Shown: positions 1 through 6,224 of the stretch, piece after piece | How positions within the stretch are numbered: the first letter of the stretch is position 1 | How the letters are laid out: the number at the start of each line of letters is the position of its first letter | Notes under the pieces: generated by a model | What the model saw: the letters and a program-made list of their open reading frames with translations, nothing else | What the model was told of the DNA's origin: nothing | Database searches by the model: none | Made by a program: the position numbers and the translations under genes | From: Chlorobium sp. | GTDB lineage: Bacteria > Bacteroidota > Chlorobiia > Chlorobiales > Chlorobiaceae | Reading direction: 5' to 3' | DNA length: 15,442 nucleotides | NCBI GenBank assembly: GCA_028282595.1 | Contig: JANQHQ010000043.1 | Location: 1 to 15,442, forward strand

Positions 1-102
1 GCAGGAGTTTTCAAGTCGGTAACGCTAAAAAATCGCTATATTTTATTTAATAATAGATAGTTACAAGGATTTATTTTTTCAACAACCGGACACGAGTGAC
101 AA

Positions 103-429
103 TCAATACCTTATCAATACAGGCCGAATATCCTGCAAATATACATCGTATACTCTAATTGGAAAATTAAGATAGCCACCCACATTAAGAATGTATTCGC
201 CAGGAATGATTTCTTGAAAATAGTACATCCCATCGCTACCCGTGAAATAATGATTAACTGGTATCGGGCCCCTGGGTGACTGCATGAGCAATTGAACCTG
301 AACACCTCGAGCAGGAAATGGCGCAGATGCATAGGCATGCATAGCATCAATACGTCCTCGTAAATTCGCAGCAAACGATAGTGAAGGTATGAAGGAAAAA
401 ATTAATATGAAAATTTTGAACAGTCCCAT
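103..429 (-). CDS. Small secreted protein with carboxypeptidase-regulatory/Cna-B-like beta-sandwich
   Basis: This gene encodes 108 residues. Residues 1-20 form a clear signal peptide: a short positive N-terminus, a hydrophobic core, and SFA-A as the likely cleavage site, so the product should be exported. The mature part has the pattern of a small beta-sandwich of the carboxypeptidase-regulatory or Cna-B type: a GRI strand near the start, a central TGSDGMYYF segment, then IPGEYILNVGG, which resembles the 'G-x-Y-x-F-x-x-hPPG-x-Y-x-h' core of that fold. No catalytic residues are visible, so a structural or binding role is more likely than an enzymatic one. The start is set by GAGGTG six bases before the ATG. 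It lies 11 bases behind the two-helix membrane protein gene and its ribosome binding site sits right at that gene's stop, so the two are probably cotranscribed. Fold assignment is from pattern only. Confidence 0.7.
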   Translation of the reverse strand: MGLFKIFILIFSFIPSLSFAANLRGRIDAMHAYASAPFPARGVQVQLLMQSPRGPIPVNHYFTGSDGMYYFQEIIPGEYILNVGGYLNFPIRVYDVYLQDIRPVLIRY

Positions 430-440
430 CTTTCACCTCA

Positions 441-1061
441 TTAAGGGTTCAGATATTCCATGGATTCATACAGGCGATTCGGATTAATACTGGCCCTTAT
501 TTTTATAGGCTTTTTAAAATCTATAATTTTCTTTTCATAGTCTATCGCCATTTTCTCGGAATCGCTTGAGTCTATGGATGTTAGATTAATTTTTCCTCTA
601 CCAAACCCCGTAACATCTATAGTAATCATTCGTTGCGGCAATGCACCCTCTATTGTCCCAGGAATCTTAAAATGTATATCCCCGTTAGCACTTGTAAATA
701 TTTCAGGCTTGACCGAAACGGAAACTTGGTCAAACATTTTTTGATTATCAACTATCTTATCATCCGAGTCTCTTAATTCAAGATTACCCTTTATTGTCCA
801 TGTTGGTGCAATTAGATTCCTCATATCAAGTATTCGCCCCTGAGTATCAGAAAGAAGCAAATTTCCAGCCAAAACAAGTACCAGATATGCCGCAAAAGCG
901 CCAGATGCATTAATCTTAAAATTAGAAAGCGAGCCTGTCGCAGCGACAGATGTCTCAGGAAATATCTTATATATAAGAACAGAAGGAATAAGGGGCCCCA
1001 GGAAAACTAAACCATAAAGCGCAAAAGAAAGCAATATGCTCAATGTCTCTTTGTCCATCAT
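441..1061 (-). CDS. Membrane-anchored protein with two N-terminal helices, function unknown
   Basis: This gene encodes 206 residues. Two hydrophobic helices are visible at about residues 8-31 and 51-71. After them comes a soluble domain of about 130 residues rich in alternating beta-strand patterns (VSVSVKPEIF, HFKIPGTIEG, MITIDVTGFG, KINLTSID), which suggests a beta-sandwich. With two helices the N-terminus and the soluble domain should be on the same side of the membrane; which side is not decided by the sequence. The start has two consecutive ATG codons preceded by GGAGAGG, a good ribosome binding site. The next gene on the same strand encodes a secreted beta-sandwich protein 11 bases downstream, so the pair may act together in the envelope. 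Base composition is as AT-rich as the PRTase operon upstream. I do not recognise the family. Confidence 0.75.
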   Translation of the reverse strand: MMDKETLSILLSFALYGLVFLGPLIPSVLIYKIFPETSVAATGSLSNFKINASGAFAAYLVLVLAGNLLLSDTQGRILDMRNLIAPTWTIKGNLELRDSDDKIVDNQKMFDQVSVSVKPEIFTSANGDIHFKIPGTIEGALPQRMITIDVTGFGRGKINLTSIDSSDSEKMAIDYEKKIIDFKKPIKIRASINPNRLYESMEYLNP

Positions 1062-1341
1062 CTTACCTCTCCGCCTCTAAAAAACAATATTAATATTACA
1101 CAGTCATCATTACACATCAATTAATCTGAAAAGCATCTCAAATAACCTTATAATTATAATTTCGATAACAAAAGAAAAAAAATCAAGCCCCCAACCCAAA
1201 AAGAGCGTGTTGCGCTCGTGTTGAAAACGGAATTAATCATGTTTTCGATACGAAACGATATGAAAGAATACCAGGGGCAACTCGGAAATAGTGCTATCCC
1301 GCGAGCGTACAGAAAAATTGTTGAGTTATTTGTGTTACGGA
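1062..1341. other. AT-rich gap between the two-helix gene and the intron remnant
   Basis: No gene is supported here; open frames on the plus strand are short and have no family pattern. On the minus strand a TATAAT hexamer (1153-1158) lies about 90 bases before the ATG of the two-helix protein and could be a -10 element, but no good -35 is seen at the right distance. The other content is the hairpin at 1198-1217 listed separately. Confidence 0.4.
1198..1217 (-). terminator. Weak hairpin followed by a T run
   Basis: Read on the minus strand, GAGCG and CGCTC form a 5-base-pair stem with loop CAACA, followed directly by TTTTT. This has the shape of a factor-independent terminator for transcripts coming through the intron remnant. 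The stem is short, so the call is tentative. If it works, the genes at 1061-103 would need their own promoter. Confidence 0.3.
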
Positions 1342-1414
1342 GTCACGGTAGGAATATCAGTTACCCGATACCCCCCGTACAGATCCGTACGTGCGGAATT
1401 ACCGCATACGGCTC
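1342..1414 (-). ncRNA. Group II intron domains V and VI
   Basis: Domain V spans 1414-1382 on the minus strand. It starts GAGCCGTATGCGG, has the loop TAATT, and returns as CCGCACGTACGGATC, giving the usual 34-base hairpin with a two-base bulge. The catalytic triad AGC is at 1413-1411. The usual partner of the triad G is U; here it is A (1384), giving a G-A mismatch that should weaken catalysis. Domain VI (1376-1347) is a stem of GGGGGGTATCGG with CTGATATTCCTACC closed by a GTAA loop, with an unpaired A at 1349 that would be the branch point. The reverse transcriptase stop codon lies in the domain V loop. Confidence 0.8.
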
Positions 1415-2254
1415 CTGCCTTGAGTGATGGCGAATCGTACATCCGGGAATTCGTGGCATATCCGGAGGTGGGGGATATAGGCATCTACGATTGGTCTGAA
1501 CCGTTTCCACGTCATGGTTGCTCCTTTCTGACTCCGACGCCTCAGGCTCCGGCACCACGCTTTTGCAACCTGATCCCTGAAGCTTTTCAGGGATGAACTG
1601 TTGCCCGGTGGCACACCAAAATAAGTTCCCGTGCCCTTGCACGACTCTTCTCAGCCAGGTTCCTGTCTGATGGAGTGGCGCATGCATCTGTTTTCTCAGG
1701 CTTGCTTTGATGGCCTGGAATGTCTGGCGCAGTCCTTTGCTTTTGGTCTTGCGTTTCAGAAAGTAGTCGCCTTTCCGGGTCTTGCTGCACAGATGCGTGA
1801 ACCCGAGAAAGTCGAAGCCCTCGGGTTTACCTTCTCCCCGTTTCTTCCGCCTTGCGGCGGCGTACCGGCCGAATTCGATCAGCCGGGTTTTCCGGGAGTG
1901 CAGGGTCAGGCCGTAGCTGCTTAACCGTTCTTTCAGGGCTTCGAAATATCGCTCGGCTGCTGTTTTGTACTGGAAACCCAGCACCACATCATCGGCAAAC
2001 CTCACGATGATGACTTCACCATCGGGATGGCTTCACCTTTCGTTCTCGACCCATTCGTCCAATACGTAGTGAAGATAGATGTTGGCCAACAGCGGTGATA
2101 TCACCGACCCCTGTGGTGTACCTGCCGTTTGCCGGATAACCTTTCCATCTTCGCTGTATCCCGTCTTCAGCCATTTGCTGACGAGACGTAGCACCCATTT
2201 GTCTCCTACTCGTTTTCTGACCATGGCAGAGATTGAGTTGAGAGTATTGTCGAA
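1399..2254 (-). pseudogene. Broken group II intron reverse transcriptase/maturase (LtrA-like)
   Basis: The remnant can be read in two registers. From 2254 to about 1625 one frame gives VGDKWVLRLVSKWLKTG, then the block GTPQGSVISPLLANIYLHY (start near 2122), then the catalytic FADD at 1999-1988, then LIEFGR and FDFLGFTH, all diagnostic of group II intron reverse transcriptases. A TGA (2035-2033) interrupts it between the GTPQG and FADD blocks. Near 1618-1624 one extra T shifts the frame: removing it restores GHGNYFGVPPGNSSSLKSF, after which the second register continues through the maturase domain (LRRRSQKG, TWKRF, PHLRICH) to SRMR and a TAA at 1401-1399. Upstream of 2254 an in-frame TGA (2257-2255) is met and homology is lost, so fingers motifs RT0-RT2 are missing. 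No HNH endonuclease domain is present. The protein cannot be made whole without suppression and frameshifting. Confidence 0.85.
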
Positions 2255-2471
2255 TCAGTGCCTGAATCGTCGTATCGACAGCATCAACGAAGTGCGTCGA
2301 CAAGTCAGTGCTTGGGAGAGCGAACGAAACAACAAAGAAGCGGTAATCAACTGGCGGTTTACAACGGATGGTGCTCGGATCAAACTGAAGCACTTTTATC
2401 CGCCAGTCTTGATATGACACTATGGTCGATGGAGTGTTTCCGAGTATAGGGAGCATCCCATATAATATCAC
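2255..2471. other. Unassigned fragment between the membrane gene and the intron remnant
   Basis: This stretch starts at the stop codon of the membrane protein gene and ends where reverse transcriptase homology begins. On the minus strand an open frame runs from 2471 (PPVDYRFFVVSFALPS and VDAVDTTIQALIRQY are parts of it) and enters the reverse transcriptase region in the wrong frame, so it is not a complete gene. It is less AT-rich than the membrane gene. An 8-base inverted repeat ACTGGCGG/CCGCCAGT lies at 2350-2357 and 2400-2407. It may be 5' intron RNA, part of another insertion, or the remains of a host gene; I cannot decide. Confidence 0.35.
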
Positions 2472-3191
2472 CTAACCCATTTTTCTCATTATCTGAAAAC
2501 CACTACCAGGCTTCCCCCCAAACAACGAACTCACATAAATATATGCAGACAACGGCGCCAGCTCGAAAACGGCAAATATTGTCAAAATAACAAGCAATGA
2601 AAAAAATCCCATTTCTGAATGAAGGATATAACCATCAACCTTAAAACCAAAACCACTACCCATAAAAAGATAAAGAATCAAGAAGAAAAATGATAAAATC
2701 AATCGCCACCAAAAGAATTTTTTATACTCCAACCGAAACTCCTCTGTGGCACGAAAAAATAGGCTATAATTAGAATTTCGAGAAGAGGCAAAAGCATTTT
2801 TATTTATATCCGCATAAACCTCAAATTTTTTCATATTGCTCATCAGTCTCATATAAAAGATGAGAAGACAAATGAAAAATAGAGAAAAAAATAAAAACAA
2901 TATATTATCCGAAATTATCAATTCACATGAATCATCCACAGAAAAGCATGTCAACTCAGCTACGCCGCCTGCCAGTATCGAAACTAATAATGCAAACGTC
3001 ACAGCAATCACCCAGACCGAATATGAACTTATTCCCAAGACCGAACCCTTTATTGTAACCTTCTTATCAAAGGAGAACGGATATATTTTCTCTAATAATG
3101 CAAAAACAAAACCTACAGTATAATAGTTAAAAAAAGAAATAGGATCATGCCGTAAAACCCCCAACCTTGAAAACAAGAAATTATTAATCAT
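2472..3191 (-). CDS. Multi-pass membrane protein coupled to the PRTase gene
   Basis: This gene encodes 239 residues, strongly hydrophobic. Four clear membrane helices lie at about residues 56-77, 93-114, 160-180 and 194-217; a weaker hydrophobic stretch at 20-35 could be a fifth or an amphipathic helix. A charged loop of about 45 residues (MKKFEVYADINKNAF onward to EFRLEYKKFF) separates helices two and three and is probably cytoplasmic. There is no ATPase, protease or transporter motif that I recognise. Its ATG overlaps the end of the PRTase gene by 8 bases and has no good ribosome binding site, so translation is probably coupled to the upstream gene and the two products are likely made together. 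A pore-forming or membrane-disrupting effector controlled by its partner is one reading; a membrane anchor for the partner is another. The family is not recognised. Confidence 0.8.
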   Translation of the reverse strand: MINNFLFSRLGVLRHDPISFFNYYTVGFVFALLEKIYPFSFDKKVTIKGSVLGISSYSVWVIAVTFALLVSILAGGVAELTCFSVDDSCELIISDNILFLFFSLFFICLLIFYMRLMSNMKKFEVYADINKNAFASSRNSNYSLFFRATEEFRLEYKKFFWWRLILSFFFLILYLFMGSGFGFKVDGYILHSEMGFFSLLVILTIFAVFELAPLSAYIYVSSLFGGKPGSGFQIMRKMG

Positions 3192-5532
3192 TTCTTACAA
3201 CTTTATTCGCATTAACATACAACACCTTAATATTATTAAAAATAATTTTCTTATCAGTATACATAGCGAGAACAAGATCAAGATTATCACTTATTTTTTT
3301 CAAATAATCCAGACCGGGATCGCACCTGTATCCTTTTTTACTTATTATTGACCATCGATAATCCATTGAAAATCCTGTATTTATCGACAGGTCCACCCCA
3401 ACAATGTGGCATTCATCCCTCCCTCCATCTTGCCAATCGCCATCATATATAAGTGATATTTTTCTACCTCTAGACTTAAGCAAAAACGCTGTCATCATAG
3501 CCAACACATCACCGTTCTCAGAAGGAGAAAATAGCACTATTTTTTTTGACTTATCAACCAAACTATCATCTATTAAATCAGCAAAATCAGAACATACCGA
3601 AAGCAACGAATCCGTATCAGACAAAACATACACCAAATCAACATCATCATCATCCGCAGCCAATGATTTAAAAATCTTTTCAACGTGCTTATAGTCAAAC
3701 CTATAATTAAAACAATCATCAGAACTCTTCAAACGTGAATCGCTCTTTGGCGTTACAGCAAGAGATTCCTCAACCTTATACAGTGAATCATACGAATCAT
3801 GATTATTTAATAACATCCTATCATAATAACAAAAATCAAATAAAGTCAAAAGAAGCACTTTCAAACTAGGATTACTTATATTTCTTTGGACATATGACTC
3901 ATAAAGCGTATATGTGAAACCCGTTTTAACACTTTCATCAAAAAGAAGCACACGATTAAAAGTTGAGGGGTTGTCATCCGAATGCAAAGGATGTGTGGCA
4001 ACGTAAGGCCTTGCGCTGAATAACCAAACTCGTTTTCGCTGTTCTAAAATCAAATTCACTATGTGCGCTAAAAAAACCCCTGACTTATAAAACGCCACAT
4101 ACTCATCATCAATCTTGTTAGCGCTGTAAGACTTCACCATTAGAGCATAATTATATAACATATAATGAAGCGCAGAAATATCGAGAGTCTCAATAAGACT
4201 TACAATCTTCAAACTATTTTCACTCTCTCCCCCTAAATCTAATTGATTATCAACCCGCTTATTCAAACAAATAGAATCATCATTAATCAATTTACTTTTG
4301 CCAACCACATCAGCCTGCCTTCCCAAACGCCTTTTGACACTCCCAACAGGCTCTTCACGAAAAATCATTTTATAAACACCTTTGCATTCATCAGGATCAT
4401 TTTCTTCACCAAGAAAAAGCTTTCTCTCCGAAACATACAACTCCGTGAAGTTTACAACATTTTTATCGTACATCAGCCTCACCTTATGAAGGTAATCACA
4501 AACAAAATCAGCTAGCTTTTTATTATACAGATTGTTAAAGTCATCATTTTTCTTTGGGGAAGATAAATTCTTCCTTTCCATAGCAAAAACACCATTCAAC
4601 TTCCAAAGAACATCTATCAACCTGAAACTTAATGGCTCAACAAAAAAAGACTCACCAGCCAGCAAATCACAAAAATCATTAAAACAACCCGGCTTGCGTA
4701 TAAAACAAGAATAATCATCCGCAACCTTTAATCCATATTTGCCTATATAATAATTCATAAGACTACACGAATACTTCGCAATAAACATCTTAATACCCAC
4801 CAAACCATTGTCCACCAATAAATCCCTTAAATAAGCATCAACCCTTTCATTTATCTCATAAAAATCTTTCTGAGAATAATCAAAACCCAAAAATACACCA
4901 TATTCTTTTTCATTATTAAAAATGAAAGAATAAGTCAAACCTTGATAATAATAATACTTATACACCTCATTAATCAAGTCAGTAAACCTTACCCTTCCAC
5001 CCGAAGAAAGCAAAGCCAAGACACTCCAAAAAGCCTTAACGACCTCTTTATTAATTGACATAAAAGGATAATTAGCCGCAGGTATCGGAGTCTCCCTAAA
5101 GAAATAATACTTAACCTTAGAGGCTATAAGATTATTATAAAAACGCATATACCTAACCAAAACCTTTAAATCTTTTTGTTCATCAAAGCCCAAATAATAA
5201 GTCTCTCTCAAAAAAGCCTCTAATGAGCTTATCAACATCGAATTCGACACATTGAGATTATATACACTCTCTCCTATAGTTTTAATAAAACCATAACTCC
5301 TATCATACCCAGAAGCAACAAAAACCTTTTTATCACCGTTATTCAAACACTCATCTTCAAGCCTATAAAAACAATCAACCCATCTATTTAAACGCCTTTC
5401 AATCTCATCAAAATTATTTTTCGCAAAATGATCCTTTACATCAATCGTCATTCGGGAATCAAAACGATTTAACAGAGCACAATCACCTTCTTTTTCTTCA
5501 ACCTTGGGTATTATATTTCTTGCAAATAGCAT
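3184..5532 (-). CDS. Large protein with two C-terminal phosphoribosyltransferase-like domains
   Basis: This gene encodes 782 residues, acidic and rich in Tyr, Phe, Asn and Lys. Residues 1 to about 450 are mostly helical by pattern and match no family I know. From about 475 the sequence follows the type I PRTase fold: YVAFYKSGVFLAHIVNLIL (first strand and helix), RVWLFSARPY, then the PRPP-loop signature at 528-540, VLLFDESVKTGFT, with the acidic pair D532-E533 and TGxT at 537-540, then a strand LKVLLLTLFDF. A second, weaker copy follows: KIVLFSPSENGDVLAMM (664-680), ISLIYDGDW, and VGVDLSINTGFSM (711-723), where only one acidic residue (D714) remains. PRTases use phosphoribosyl pyrophosphate to make or salvage nucleotides, but related domains occur in stress and conflict systems. 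The start follows GGGAG by eight bases. The downstream membrane gene overlaps its end. The PRTase call is motif-based; substrate and role are unknown. Confidence 0.8.
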   Translation of the reverse strand: MLFARNIIPKVEEKEGDCALLNRFDSRMTIDVKDHFAKNNFDEIERRLNRWVDCFYRLEDECLNNGDKKVFVASGYDRSYGFIKTIGESVYNLNVSNSMLISSLEAFLRETYYLGFDEQKDLKVLVRYMRFYNNLIASKVKYYFFRETPIPAANYPFMSINKEVVKAFWSVLALLSSGGRVRFTDLINEVYKYYYYQGLTYSFIFNNEKEYGVFLGFDYSQKDFYEINERVDAYLRDLLVDNGLVGIKMFIAKYSCSLMNYYIGKYGLKVADDYSCFIRKPGCFNDFCDLLAGESFFVEPLSFRLIDVLWKLNGVFAMERKNLSSPKKNDDFNNLYNKKLADFVCDYLHKVRLMYDKNVVNFTELYVSERKLFLGEENDPDECKGVYKMIFREEPVGSVKRRLGRQADVVGKSKLINDDSICLNKRVDNQLDLGGESENSLKIVSLIETLDISALHYMLYNYALMVKSYSANKIDDEYVAFYKSGVFLAHIVNLILEQRKRVWLFSARPYVATHPLHSDDNPSTFNRVLLFDESVKTGFTYTLYESYVQRNISNPSLKVLLLTLFDFCYYDRMLLNNHDSYDSLYKVEESLAVTPKSDSRLKSSDDCFNYRFDYKHVEKIFKSLAADDDDVDLVYVLSDTDSLLSVCSDFADLIDDSLVDKSKKIVLFSPSENGDVLAMMTAFLLKSRGRKISLIYDGDWQDGGRDECHIVGVDLSINTGFSMDYRWSIISKKGYRCDPGLDYLKKISDNLDLVLAMYTDKKIIFNNIKVLYVNANKVVRND

Positions 5533-5588
5533 ATCATCAACTCCCGATTAGTTATCGTAATTTTAGCGCGATCACATGCAGATAGCCA

Positions 5589-5617
5589 CTTATTCATCCG
5601 GTAACAAATCGAGTCAA
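5589..5617 (-). promoter_or_regulatory. Candidate sigma-70-type promoter of the PRTase operon
   Basis: On the minus strand TTGACT (5617-5612) is followed after exactly 17 bases by AATAAG (5594-5589). These match the -35 and -10 consensus at 5 of 6 and 4 of 6 positions. Transcription would begin near 5582, leaving a leader of about 50 bases before the ATG at 5532. In AT-rich DNA such matches also arise by chance. Confidence 0.4.
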
Positions 5618-5695
5618 AAAGCAAAATTAAAGAGCAATACTCAAACACATCAACACTATTGATAATAGACTAATAGACCGCTTTTGTAAAACTCG

Positions 5696-5815
5696 TCAAA
5701 TAACACCGAGCCACACAGTAGCAGAAAAAAATCGTCGAAATTTTTCTTGGATGATTTCGGCAAGCTCGTCAAGCACTGGGGGTTCGTGCTTGATGTGTAA
5801 GATTTTGGCCTTCAC
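5696..5815 (-). CDS. Possible 39-residue peptide, hypothetical
   Basis: A GTG-initiated frame on the minus strand encodes 39 residues beginning MKAKILHIKHEPPVLDELAE and ending VWLGVI. A stop codon lies just a few codons upstream, so it cannot extend. GAGG lies about nine bases before the GTG, a usable ribosome binding site. The sequence reads like real protein (amphipathic helix around LDELAEIIQEKFRRFF), and its DNA is richer in G+C than the flanks. It could be a small regulator of the operon downstream or the tail of a decayed gene. Evidence is weak. Confidence 0.22.
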   Translation of the reverse strand: MKAKILHIKHEPPVLDELAEIIQEKFRRFFSATVWLGVI

Positions 5816-5844
5816 GGCATGACCTCACAGTTTACCTGTTAGCC

Positions 5845-5882
5845 CTAAAATTACTAAGCAAAATGCTTATAATTTTACTTAG
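5845..5882. repeat. Imperfect inverted repeat able to form a long hairpin
   Basis: CTAAAATTACTAAGCA (5845-5860) and TGCTTATAATTTTACTTAG (5864-5882) are near-complementary around a three-base loop; three extra bases in the right arm interrupt the stem. There is no T run after it on either strand, so a simple terminator is unlikely. It could be an operator-like palindrome, a small mobile repeat or a structured RNA. Confidence 0.5.
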
Positions 5883-6224
5883 GCCAATTAGGCCCGAAAT
5901 TAGCGGTCGAAAAAAAATCAGATAAACTTACTTCTAAATCGCGTCACTTTTAATTTGATAAAATTATTTTTTTATTCAAAAACACTTTTTTTTCAGTGCA
6001 AAGAAAATCATATTCTCAAAAACCACATAGGAAGCAAGGGGGTTAGGGAATATCCTATTAGCTATTAGTGACATCTCCAAACACAAACTTATTTCGGTCA
6101 AACATAAGCCCGCCGTTGCATACGGTAGTTGTGATTGGTGACGCTCGCAACTCCGTAAACCGAAGCAACAAGGGCCTTACGCTTCAGAAGCAAAGCTCTT
6201 TCGCCAGTAGCGACACAATAATCA

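Larger units (their letters stand above)
1342..2254 (-). mobile_element. Degenerate, 5'-truncated group II intron
   Basis: The minus strand carries the 3' part of a bacterial group II intron: a reverse transcriptase/maturase reading frame running into domain V, then domain VI. The 3' end is placed at 1342 because the bulged branch-point A of domain VI (1349) is followed by seven bases ending in AC, as expected for group II introns. The 5' RNA domains I-III and the first part of the reverse transcriptase are not recognisable, so the left limit (2254) is only where reverse transcriptase homology can last be followed. The frame has a stop and a frameshift, and domain V has a mismatch in its catalytic helix, so the element is probably dead. 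Its base composition is intermediate between the AT-rich neighbours and the core. Confidence 0.8.
5533..6224. other. Long AT-rich gap between the accessory operon and the core block
   Basis: No convincing gene is seen in these 690 bases. They hold the candidate promoter at 5589-5617, a possible 39-codon frame (5696-5815), a hairpin at 5845-5882, a GGCC-AATTA-GGCC inverted repeat just after it (5883-5895), and a very A/T-rich tract (about 5930-6000) with runs of eight or nine T. The last 125 bases (about 6100-6224) are much more GC-rich and contain a CCGT/ACGG hairpin. The shift in composition near 6100 marks the edge of the accessory segment. No tRNA gene or direct-repeat attachment site was found. 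Confidence 0.5.

Noticed and set aside
1..102. Possible attachment site or RNA at the left edge
   Set aside because: Only AT-rich sequence without a stem, repeat match or frame could be seen in this short stretch.
2860..3123. 87-codon plus-strand frame opposite the membrane protein gene
   Set aside because: Lys/Asn/Thr-rich antisense translation in AT-rich DNA, with no ribosome binding site or family pattern.
1342..5532. Retron-type system formed by the reverse transcriptase and the PRTase protein
   Set aside because: PRTase-like effectors beside a reverse transcriptase bring retrons to mind, but this one has group II maturase motifs, domain V/VI RNA and inactivating lesions, so it looks like an unrelated insertion.
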